The notes beneath the pieces were generated by a model, which was not told the origin of the DNA, did no database searches, and was given only the letters and a program-made list of their open reading frames with translations. Positions 1 through 6,450 of a DNA stretch of 14,173 nt are shown here, one piece after another; position 1 is the first letter of the stretch; each line of letters starts with the position of its first letter. The position numbers were made by a program, and so were the translations under genes. Origin of the DNA: an uncultured Lentisphaeria bacterium (GTDB taxonomy: Bacteria; Verrucomicrobiota; Lentisphaeria; JABSQK01; CAJWLW01); NCBI GenBank assembly GCA_913042885.1, contig CAJWLW010000099.1, positions 1-14,173 on the forward strand, given 5' to 3'.

Positions 1-369
1 CTCGATCAGTTCATCAAGGAAATGAACATCACCGAAGATGAGCCGCTCTTCGGTGTCGAACCCCGCGACGTGCCGTGCGTTCCCCTCGAGTCTGAACCGG
101 GTGACGTGGTGTTTTTCAATCAGCACCTCTACCACAGTTCGTTCGGTGGAGCGACCGGGCGCCGAATGTTCACAATGAATTTTGCGGTGAATCCGACGAC
201 CGACGAGCAGGTCACGCTACTGCGCAAAAACTACGAAATCGGTGCCAAAAACCGGCGGGTGATGCAGCATACCATATCAGATCGGAAATACGACGAGGCG
301 TTCCTCCACAGCGACCGGCCGCGTATTCAAGGCATGGTGGCAAAGCTCGTCGAACTGGGGCTCGAGTAA
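1..369 (+). CDS. PhyH-like 2-oxoglutarate/Fe(II) dioxygenase, C-terminal part (5' truncated by window edge)
   Basis: The reading frame is open from base 1, so the gene begins upstream; 122 C-terminal residues are visible, ending at TAA 367-369. The segment PGDVVFFNQHLYHSSFGG followed by GRRMF is the typical distal part of the phytanoyl-CoA dioxygenase (PhyH) double-stranded beta-helix. His45 of the fragment (in HLYHSS) fits the second iron-binding histidine, and Arg54/Arg55 fits the arginine that holds the 2-oxoglutarate carboxylate. The first half of the HxD...H facial triad lies outside the window and cannot be checked. An internal ATG at 22 exists but is not the start, because coding-quality sequence continues before it. 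These enzymes hydroxylate small substrates in the cytoplasm, and in glycan loci of this kind the substrate is usually unknown. It ends 30 nt before the oxidoreductase gene and probably shares its transcript. Confidence 0.85.
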   Translation, partial: LDQFIKEMNITEDEPLFGVEPRDVPCVPLESEPGDVVFFNQHLYHSSFGGATGRRMFTMNFAVNPTTDEQVTLLRKNYEIGAKNRRVMQHTISDRKYDEAFLHSDRPRIQGMVAKLVELGLE

Positions 370-386
370 AATGGCTGGGAAAGCCT

Positions 387-393
387 GAGGAGG
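387..393 (+). promoter_or_regulatory. Shine-Dalgarno sequence for the Gfo/Idh/MocA gene
   Basis: GAGGAGG lies six bases before the ATG at 400 and fixes that start. It sits in the 30-base gap after the PhyH stop, in which I see no promoter or terminator. Confidence 0.8.
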
Positions 394-399
394 TTTGGA

Positions 400-1422
400 A
401 TGGATAGAATCCGGATCGGTTTAATTCGGTGTGATACGCACGGCGCTTATTTTGGCGCGCTGATGGCAGAGCATGATCCGCTGCGGCTGAGGTCGCCGCT
501 AGATGACCCCACGAAGAAGAGGTACACCTGGCAGCTCGGAGGTGCATATTTTTACTTTTATACCCATTACTGCCAGCAGACGCTTATGACCGTGCCGTTC
601 GTCGGCGGTTTCGAAATCAGCCGGGTCTGGGACGAAGATCCCGATACCGCAGCCTGCCTGTCGGCGGTCTTCGACAGTAAGCCAAAGGTATGCGAAACCT
701 TTGACGAGGTGTCCGACGACGTCGATTGCGTGTTTATCGCCGATTGCAAGGGCATCGGTTCGGACCACCGGGAACTGGCGGTGCCCGGGATCGAGAAAGG
801 AGTGCCGACATACATCGACAAACCGCTGGCGTTCGATCTGCAGGATGCCCAGGCCATCGTCGACCTGGCGCGAAAGCATGACGTGCCGATTCTGTCACTA
901 TCCATCCTGCGCATGCTGCCGCAGGCGGCGCGTTTTGCGGAACGCTTTGCGGAGGTAGGCGACCTCGAGTTCGCCACTGTCAAGGGCGGCGGGGTGAAGA
1001 TGTCCGGCCACATTCATGCCATCAGCCTGGTGCAGAATTTGTTTGGCGCCGGCGGCGTCGAGTCGGTTGGGGCAATGGGGCAGAATGAGCTGGGGCATGT
1101 GCATCTGGGGTACAAGGATGCCCCGGGATTGCCGCGCTGCGGGGTGATGATCAACTGCGACAGCGGCGCAACCTTTCATTCCTCATTTTACGCCAGCGCC
1201 TACGGACCGCTCGGCGCCATCCATTCGGGGAACCTCGGTGATTTTGAGTTTCCATGGGGTGCTGCCGCGATCATCGAAAAGGTCAAGGCGATGGTCGAAA
1301 CACGAAAACCGCCGGTGCCATACGATGAAATCCTCGAGAACATTGCGGTCGCTACTGCCGGCAGGGAAGCACAGCGCACAGGCAAGATCGTTCACCTGAA
1401 AGACGTGGGATTTGACCCCTGA
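400..1422 (+). CDS. Gfo/Idh/MocA family NAD(P)-dependent oxidoreductase
   Basis: A 340-residue protein, a normal length for this cytoplasmic family of sugar and inositol dehydrogenases. The N-terminal Rossmann part begins RIRIGLIRC at residues 3-11, and the segment VDCVFIAD (108-115) is the usual later beta strand. The YIDKP motif (138-142) corresponds to the family EKP motif whose lysine is catalytic. HIHAISLV (204-211) sits in the alpha/beta C-terminal domain where the catalytic histidine region is expected. The glycine-rich nucleotide loop is atypical: GLIRCDTHG replaces a clean GxGxxG. An aromatic-rich insertion at about residues 27-68 (with YFYFYTHY at 50-57) separates the first beta-alpha unit from the rest. 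No signal peptide is visible. The start is set by the GAGGAGG 6 nt upstream. Likely role: oxidation, reduction or epimerisation of a sugar from the glycan handled by the downstream genes; the substrate cannot be read from sequence. Confidence 0.87.
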   Translation: MDRIRIGLIRCDTHGAYFGALMAEHDPLRLRSPLDDPTKKRYTWQLGGAYFYFYTHYCQQTLMTVPFVGGFEISRVWDEDPDTAACLSAVFDSKPKVCETFDEVSDDVDCVFIADCKGIGSDHRELAVPGIEKGVPTYIDKPLAFDLQDAQAIVDLARKHDVPILSLSILRMLPQAARFAERFAEVGDLEFATVKGGGVKMSGHIHAISLVQNLFGAGGVESVGAMGQNELGHVHLGYKDAPGLPRCGVMINCDSGATFHSSFYASAYGPLGAIHSGNLGDFEFPWGAAAIIEKVKAMVETRKPPVPYDEILENIAVATAGREAQRTGKIVHLKDVGFDP

Positions 1423-1463
1423 TGCATCGACCATGTATCCGCAAAAAAAAGCAGGAATAGAAA

Positions 1464-1640
1464 ATGAAAGGAATCAATTGCTTGTTGCCTATTTCGTGTA
1501 CTTTTATTTCTCTCCCTTTTTCCGGTGGCTCGGCCAGGCTCACCGTCAGCGACTGGAAGACGGATGCCGAGCCGGGCGGTCCCGTCGGTCGGGAGTTGAT
1601 GTTCAATTTCATCGAGGTCCAACCCTATTTGGCGGAGTAA
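1464..1640 (+). pseudogene. Relic of a third family A gene: 58-codon ORF carrying only the family's C-terminal tail
   Basis: This short ORF has a plausible ribosome site (AGGA, 1453-1456, 7 nt from the ATG). Its last 34 residues match the extreme C-termini of the two large neighbours. RLTVSDW, then EPGGPVG and RELMFNFIEVQPY, pair with RVTITDW / DPGGPIG / QELIFNFIQVHPY in the gene at 1641 and KLTISDW / EPGGPIG / QQLMFNFVQVQPY in the gene at 8766. By hand count 20 of 34 residues are identical to each. The first 24 residues are hydrophobic with Lys2 and end in GGSA, so they could be a signal peptide. The roughly 600 or more residues normally between signal and tail are absent. The simplest reading is a paralogue reduced by a large in-frame internal deletion, or a 3' remnant left by duplication. 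It ends TAA directly followed by the ATG of the next gene, so it might still act as a translated leader. A functional small secreted protein is less likely but not excluded. Confidence 0.72.
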
Positions 1641-3800
1641 ATGGTTTCTACAATGAATAACTACCACATGAAGTACGCGCTGATGGTGATGTTGATCGCT
1701 TGCAGCACCGCGTGGCCGCAGGAGAGAAGAGCACTCATAAGGGTGTTGGCGATCCCTGAGCCCGGCGTGTTGTCGGTGGACGTAAACTTTGCCAGCCTTA
1801 CGCCGCTGCCTAAACCCACGGTACCGTCCGAAATGCGGGTAAGTGTGATCGACGCGGCCGGCACTGAGGCGATCGGAAACGTGGTCAGAAAAATCAGGCC
1901 GAGCGACGGCAGGATTGCAATAAGAAAGGACGTGGCCGCTTTGCCGCCCGGTACCTACCAGGTGGTGACGACGCTCTTTGACCAGGATGGAAAACAGATT
2001 GGTAAAGACTATCGTCATCGCATCGACTGGCCCGGCCAACCCGAAGAATTCAGAGGGATCCGGATCCTGAACAACCTGGTATGGGAACTTCTGAGGATCG
2101 AACAGAAACCGGTCGACGGCACCGAGAGGTTTGTTTTCAAGAGTCCCAAAAGACGCTGGGTCTATGTCGCCGTAACCACTCGGAAAACAGGCGGAACGAT
2201 GCGTATATCCGTCGACGATTACAAAGACATCATCACCTTTGAAAAAGACGAAAAGACGACAAAGGAAGCGATGCGCTTTATGCCGGCAGGCGATCATGAG
2301 CTGGTTGTCAGCAGCGACGGCCCCTGCCGGATTGAAAGCCTCGTAATTCGCTCGATACCGGAAATCCTCCTGCATGAATTCATGGGTCGGCCGTTTGGCG
2401 ATTTGGGGATGCCGCTCGAGGGTTTCTACGCAAAACACGTGATGCCAAACGTAAATACATTCGTTGGCGCCCCGTCCTATATGGCGGAAGATCACGATTT
2501 CCATCGAATTTTCAAGACTTGGACGCAGGACGGCGGCAGATTGCTCCTTGCCTGTCCAGCGCGGGGAACTCCGGATCTCAACGAACCATCGTTTACCGTA
2601 GAGCAGGCGTACGAGTTCATGTCCTCAACGGCAGGCCTCACCAATCCCCTCGCTGACGGCATCATTATCGACGAGTTTACCGGGCACAATGACGCGTCCT
2701 ACAGCAATTACGGAAAGGCGATACTGCAGCTCAAGGCAGAACCCAGGTTCAAGGATAAGCTTGTCTACGTTTACATGGCCACACTTCATTCGTTCGAACA
2801 TGGCAGGGAACTCGTAAAAAGCGTCATGAATGCCGAAGGAACGCTCGCCTGGGAGCGGTATCTGCCGACGTCGTGGAATGTTCATCCGCCGAACGCGAGC
2901 GAGCGGGAAGCGCGCAACTTTCTGCGAACGGAATATGGTCTGGTGGACGGTGCGCTTTATTATCGCGACCGGTGTCCAGGCTCTATTGAACACCTTGCGG
3001 TCTGCTTCGGATTCTTCTCGAAGCCCGGCGGCCACCTGTCGAACTGGCCGCCGTCGGTGAACTACAAAGTTTACCTTGATATGCAGTTCAATATTGTCGC
3101 CAACGACCCGGTCTTTTGGGGTACCTACGGGCTGATGGGATATCACACCAGCTATAGCGACGAGGAGACCCTGCGCTGGATTTGCAGGCTGTTCAGACAT
3201 TATGGCATGGAAGGCAACACCAAGCCGGCGACAGACGATCCGTACAGATCGCCGCATCTTGTCAACGGCGATTTTAATGACGGCGCTCAGGGTTGGCAGT
3301 TTGCCCCGGCCGCGGAGAACAGCATGCGCACGGGCAGCAAAGAAGGGCTCGGTAAGCTGCAGAAGAGATACGGAAGTAGTGCCGGGGGCGATAACGGATT
3401 GATCACGGAAAGAAGTGCCGACAGGCCGAATATCATCACCGGGGAGATCAGGGACCTCGAGCCAGGCAGATTGTACACCTTCCGGATGATGACTTGTGAT
3501 TACCAGGACGTGTCCAAGAGAGAAAAATTCGCCGTTGACGTAACCTTGGAGAACGTCACCCTGGTTCCCGGGAAATCATTCACCACTATCACTCCCAACC
3601 CCGGTGATGTGAACGTAAAGACCTATAAGAACTGGATCAACTATCACTGGTATCTGTTCCGCGCGGAAGGCACGACTGCCCGCGTCACAATCACGGATTG
3701 GGCGAACGATCATGATCCCGGTGGTCCAATCGGGCAGGAACTGATATTTAACTTTATCCAGGTGCATCCGTATTATGCGCCGGAAGGAGATCAGCCGTGA
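1641..3800 (+). CDS. Family A copy 1 (A1): exported glycosidase-like protein, possible lipoprotein, unassigned family
   Basis: A 719-residue protein of a family I cannot name; the second member is at 8766. The N-terminus has a short hydrophobic stretch with LIAC (18-21), which fits a lipobox with Cys21. A non-lipidated signal is also possible. Residues about 33-240 look like two beta-sandwich domains. Residues about 240-525 look like a TIM-barrel-type domain, with DGIIIDEF (339-346) as a typical strand end carrying acids Asp344/Glu345, and conserved AWERYLP, YRDRCPG, VNYKVYLDMQ and YHTSYSDEE segments. Residues 538-719 begin VNGDFNDGAQGW, like the start of CBM4/9-type carbohydrate-binding sandwiches. 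A hydrolase acting on an extracellular or periplasmic glycan is inferred, not shown. Start: the 1641 ATG follows the relic's TAA directly, with GGAG 3 nt before. ATGs at 1653 and 1668 (MKYALMVM) are alternatives that keep the signal. The stop overlaps the next gene by 4 nt. Confidence 0.75.
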   Translation: MVSTMNNYHMKYALMVMLIACSTAWPQERRALIRVLAIPEPGVLSVDVNFASLTPLPKPTVPSEMRVSVIDAAGTEAIGNVVRKIRPSDGRIAIRKDVAALPPGTYQVVTTLFDQDGKQIGKDYRHRIDWPGQPEEFRGIRILNNLVWELLRIEQKPVDGTERFVFKSPKRRWVYVAVTTRKTGGTMRISVDDYKDIITFEKDEKTTKEAMRFMPAGDHELVVSSDGPCRIESLVIRSIPEILLHEFMGRPFGDLGMPLEGFYAKHVMPNVNTFVGAPSYMAEDHDFHRIFKTWTQDGGRLLLACPARGTPDLNEPSFTVEQAYEFMSSTAGLTNPLADGIIIDEFTGHNDASYSNYGKAILQLKAEPRFKDKLVYVYMATLHSFEHGRELVKSVMNAEGTLAWERYLPTSWNVHPPNASEREARNFLRTEYGLVDGALYYRDRCPGSIEHLAVCFGFFSKPGGHLSNWPPSVNYKVYLDMQFNIVANDPVFWGTYGLMGYHTSYSDEETLRWICRLFRHYGMEGNTKPATDDPYRSPHLVNGDFNDGAQGWQFAPAAENSMRTGSKEGLGKLQKRYGSSAGGDNGLITERSADRPNIITGEIRDLEPGRLYTFRMMTCDYQDVSKREKFAVDVTLENVTLVPGKSFTTITPNPGDVNVKTYKNWINYHWYLFRAEGTTARVTITDWANDHDPGGPIGQELIFNFIQVHPYYAPEGDQP
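3784..3790 (+). promoter_or_regulatory. Shine-Dalgarno sequence for uxuA, inside the end of A1
   Basis: AAGGAGA lies six bases before the GTG at 3797 and supports that GTG as the start. It lies within the A1 coding sequence, and the start and stop overlap as GTGA (3797-3800), an arrangement typical of translational coupling. Confidence 0.75.
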
Positions 3801-4873
3801 AACTCGGACTCGCTTTCTCCCAGGATCTGATGACCCCGGACAACTTTCGTTTTGCCAAACAGGCCGGCTGCACGCACGTCTTCGCGGCGTTGCAGAAGTA
3901 TTCGGTCCGGACATTCCCCCCGGCCACCCCGGACGGTGCCGAGCAGCGCATAGCCTTTTGCGAACCCGACGAGGCGGCGTGGACGTACGACGGACTGCGC
4001 GCGATGCGGGCGGCGATCAATGCTGAAGATCTCGAGTGCGAAGCTATCCAGGGCTTTGATGTGGCGCACTTCCATGATGTCATGCTGGACGGCCCGCGCA
4101 AAGCCGAGCAGATGGAAAAGCTCAAGAGAATCATTAGCGACATGGGGCGAGTCGGCATCCCGATAATGGGATACAGTTTCACCCTTGCCGGGGTCTGGGG
4201 ACGGGGCTCGGCGGGGGCCGCAAGAGGCGGCGCGCCATCCCCCGGTTTCCATGATCCGCCGGAGACACCCATCCCCGACGGGATGGTCCATGGCCGGGTG
4301 TATGACACGGACCTTTACGACGAGGAAAACCCCACCGGGGCAGTCGGTCAGATCAGTTACGAGGAATTCTGGGGGCGCTTGCGCGAGTTCCTCGATGAAA
4401 TGCTGCCGGTGGCCGAAGAAGCCGGGGTGAAAATGGCGCTGCACCCAGAGGATCCGCCGATGCCGACGCTGCGTGGGACGCCACGGTTGGTGCACGGGCC
4501 GGACCATTTCCAGCAACTGCTCGACTTGAATCCGAGCGAGAGCAACACGATGTTGTTCTGCGTCGGCACGCTGGCGGAGATGGCGGATGGGGATATTTAC
4601 GAAATGGTGGACCGGTACAGCCGGACCGGCAGAATTGGCTTCGTTCATCTGCGTAACGTCCGCGGCCGGGTGCCGCACTACGATGAAGTCTTTATCGATG
4701 AAGGCGATGTCGACATGATCCGCGTTCTGCGCATTCTGAAACAGAACGGATTCGACGGCATCATCACCCCCGACCACACGCCGCAGATGAGTTGCGGGGG
4801 GTGGCACGCGGGCAAGGCGCATGCGCTGGGATGGATCAGGGCAGCGCTGATGGCGATTGAAGGGGAGGGGTGA
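3797..4873 (+). CDS. uxuA: D-mannonate dehydratase (UxuA family)
   Basis: A 358-residue TIM-barrel enzyme expected to convert D-mannonate to 2-keto-3-deoxy-D-gluconate (EC 4.2.1.8), a cytoplasmic step of glucuronate catabolism. The hallmark order of UxuA metal and substrate motifs is present: LPVAEEAGVKMALHPEDPP with His216, then FCVGTL with Cys255, FVHLRN with His284, EGDVDM (302-307), and TPDHTPQM with Asp326/His327. E. coli UxuA has the equivalents VHPDDPP, TMCTGS, THLRST and RPDHGHQM. The protein is somewhat shorter than the about 394 residues of E. coli UxuA. It carries a Gly/Ala/Pro-rich stretch at 134-152 just after the VWGRG segment, probably a flexible loop. GTG start with AAGGAGA 6 nt upstream; 4-nt overlap with A1. 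No UxuB, UxaC or KDG kinase is in the window, so the rest of the pathway must be elsewhere. Activity on a related sugar acid is an alternative, because the superfamily includes divergent members. Confidence 0.82.
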   Translation: MKLGLAFSQDLMTPDNFRFAKQAGCTHVFAALQKYSVRTFPPATPDGAEQRIAFCEPDEAAWTYDGLRAMRAAINAEDLECEAIQGFDVAHFHDVMLDGPRKAEQMEKLKRIISDMGRVGIPIMGYSFTLAGVWGRGSAGAARGGAPSPGFHDPPETPIPDGMVHGRVYDTDLYDEENPTGAVGQISYEEFWGRLREFLDEMLPVAEEAGVKMALHPEDPPMPTLRGTPRLVHGPDHFQQLLDLNPSESNTMLFCVGTLAEMADGDIYEMVDRYSRTGRIGFVHLRNVRGRVPHYDEVFIDEGDVDMIRVLRILKQNGFDGIITPDHTPQMSCGGWHAGKAHALGWIRAALMAIEGEG

Positions 4874-4877
4874 ACTA

Positions 4878-4920
4878 CCCCAACACCCCAACACCCCAAC
4901 ACCCAACTACCCCAAAACCC
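4878..4920 (+). repeat. C-rich 8-nt tandem repeat between uxuA and the propeller gene
   Basis: Six runs of 3-4 cytosines start at 4878, 4886, 4894, 4902, 4910 and 4918, an exact 8-nt spacing. The best units read CCCCAACA and later units are degenerate. On the minus strand these are six G-tracts with 4-5 nt spacers, enough for a G-quadruplex. Just upstream, GGGGT (4867-4871) can pair with ACCCC (4877-4881) around a 5-nt loop that covers most of the uxuA stop codon. No Shine-Dalgarno sequence is visible before the next ATG. The array resembles the short tandem repetitive sequences known from intergenic regions of some bacteria. A regulatory role is speculative. Confidence 0.85.
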
Positions 4921-4924
4921 AATC

Positions 4925-6397
4925 ATGATCGAGATCACCTGTGGTACTCCCACAAGACAAGTCGAGGAGGCGGTGCTGTTCGCCTTCGACGACGTCAGCT
5001 TACCCTTCCGCCGCAACCTGAGCATGCACCTGATCCATGGCAAGTCGATGATTCACGGAGAGCCGGGCGCGGAGAAGACGCCGATCGTCCTGGCCAAAGG
5101 GCCGCCGGGTTCCCACGACGAAGGGCTGCAATACTACGGCACTACGATCCGCGTCGGCGACGAGTTCAGGATGTGGTACATGGGCCGATGGGGCAAGGAT
5201 CCGGCTATGGCAAACAACGAAGGCTACGACGGACGACTCTGCTACGCCGTGAGCCGCGACGGCATCAACTGGGAAAAACCGTCCCTCGGCCTGGTGGAAT
5301 ATAATGAGTCGACGGACAACAATATCGTCGAGTTTCCCCCCGAGGTGGATTATTATGCCGGCGCTGTCCTCTACGAGCCCGACGATCCGGACCCGAACCG
5401 GCGGTTCAAGCTCAATTTCGAAGATCACAACCTCGACAACCACATGTGCGTGGCCTACAGCCCGGACGGCCTGCAATGGACGCCCAGCCCGAACAATCCG
5501 GTCGGACCCCGGTTCGAGCAGGCGGGGCTCATCCGCTGGAACGGCTGCTACTATGTCAACGGTCAGGGGCCGGGGCATCCCGGCAAGTCTCGCAAGCTGC
5601 TCACCTACGCCTCTTACGACTTCGAGCATTGGAGCGAGGCGAGCGTGCACAGCCTGAAGCGCAGCGATCTGATCGAAGGCCCCAGCACCGAGGACCGCAC
5701 ACGCACCGGCGAGGAGGTCCACCTGGGCGCGGCTCTCCACGATCGGGGCAATGTGATTCTTGGCATCTACGGCCAGTGGCACGGCCACCCATCGAGCGAC
5801 CGGCGCTATGTGACCATGGACCTGGGACTGGTGATCAGTCACGATGCCATGCACTTTCAGGAACCGATTCCGAACTTCCGGTTCATCCCCGGCCGCGAGG
5901 AGCTGGACTCGACCATCGGCTTCGGTCCGGCGTTGATGCAGGGCCAGGGCATGGAGAATGTCGGCGACAAGACGCTCTACTGGTATTCTCTCTGGCGTTC
6001 TGATGGGCAGGTGCGGTTGGCCACCTGGGAGCGCGACCGATTCGGCTATGTCACGCCCCATGAGTCGCGCGAAGAGGCGCTGGTTATCACCTGTCCGCTG
6101 CAGCCGGCGGGCCCGGGCGCCAGGGTGTTTCTCAACATCTCGGGCCTCGGCGACTATGCCGCGGTGCGAGTCGAGGTGCTCGATCTCGAGTTCAGACCGG
6201 TGGACGGTTATGCCGGTGCCGACGCAGCGCTGGTACGCGAGTCGGGCATGCGTGTGCCGGTGCTTTGGCACGATGCCGAAACCTTGCCCGCTACCGGCCT
6301 CCCGCTGCGTCTGTCGGTCAGATTTGGCCCGGTCGGACCCGACTGCACCCGGCCGGAAGACATCAGACTCCATGCTCTCTATGTGCAGGAAGCGTGA
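4925..6397 (+). CDS. Cytoplasmic beta-propeller protein, GH32/43/68-like fold
   Basis: A 490-residue protein with recurring blade-like segments: RLCYAVSRDGINWEKP (104-119), MCVAYSPDGLQWTPSP (174-189), LLTYASYDFEHWSE (225-238), LGLVISHDAMHFQEP (300-314) and VRLATWERDRFGYVTP (363-378). This 'S-x-DG-x-x-W' pattern is typical of five-bladed propeller glycosidases (GH32, GH43, GH68 and relatives) and is shared by sialidase-like folds. Residues about 385-490 are beta-rich and resemble the C-terminal sandwich of GH32-type enzymes. The diagnostic GH32 motif (WMNDPNG) is absent, so family and substrate stay open. Acid candidates include Asp23 and Glu265. No signal peptide is visible. The only upstream context for the ATG at 4925 is a C-rich repeat without a Shine-Dalgarno. 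The gene lies in the same frame as uxuA with a single stop between them. It also looks more GC-rich than A1. Confidence 0.72.
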   Translation: MIEITCGTPTRQVEEAVLFAFDDVSLPFRRNLSMHLIHGKSMIHGEPGAEKTPIVLAKGPPGSHDEGLQYYGTTIRVGDEFRMWYMGRWGKDPAMANNEGYDGRLCYAVSRDGINWEKPSLGLVEYNESTDNNIVEFPPEVDYYAGAVLYEPDDPDPNRRFKLNFEDHNLDNHMCVAYSPDGLQWTPSPNNPVGPRFEQAGLIRWNGCYYVNGQGPGHPGKSRKLLTYASYDFEHWSEASVHSLKRSDLIEGPSTEDRTRTGEEVHLGAALHDRGNVILGIYGQWHGHPSSDRRYVTMDLGLVISHDAMHFQEPIPNFRFIPGREELDSTIGFGPALMQGQGMENVGDKTLYWYSLWRSDGQVRLATWERDRFGYVTPHESREEALVITCPLQPAGPGARVFLNISGLGDYAAVRVEVLDLEFRPVDGYAGADAALVRESGMRVPVLWHDAETLPATGLPLRLSVRFGPVGPDCTRPEDIRLHALYVQEA

Positions 6398-6413
6398 CCG
6401 ATGGATATCGACA

Positions 6414-6437
6414 ATAGGTGGATAGGTGGATGGGTAG
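6414..6437 (+). repeat. G-rich 8-nt tandem repeat before B1
   Basis: Two perfect copies of ATAGGTGG (6414-6421, 6422-6429) are followed by the variant ATGGGTAG (6430-6437), again with an 8-nt period. The array overlaps candidate start codons GTG 6418 and ATG 6430, and its AGGTGG (6416-6421) could act as a Shine-Dalgarno for ATG 6430 with 8-nt spacing. It lies on the 3' side of the propeller gene, whereas the C-rich array lies on the 5' side. Confidence 0.75.
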
Positions 6438-6450
6438 TGCCAAACAGCCA

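Noticed and set aside
1423..1463. A-rich leader as a regulatory RNA
   Set aside because: Only 41 bases with an A8 run and no stable pairing; it is adequately explained as the ribosome-binding region of the relic ORF.
1412..1660. An 82-codon plus-strand frame overlapping the relic
   Set aside because: It is in a different frame from the segment that matches the family A tail, and its translation is unlike any neighbour.
1392..2504. A 370-codon minus-strand open frame over the relic and A1
   Set aside because: The plus strand shows clear paralogy with A2 here; the antisense translation has no family-like features and no ribosome site.
3791..4906. A 371-codon minus-strand open frame opposite uxuA
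   Set aside because: Shadow of the UxuA coding frame; low-complexity His/Arg-rich translation without motifs.
4878..4920. CRISPR array
   Set aside because: The unit is only 8 nt with no unique spacers between copies and no cas genes nearby.
4870..5304. A 144-codon plus-strand frame starting at the uxuA stop
   Set aside because: It overlaps the start of the propeller gene out of frame, with an Arg-rich translation typical of a GC-rich shadow.
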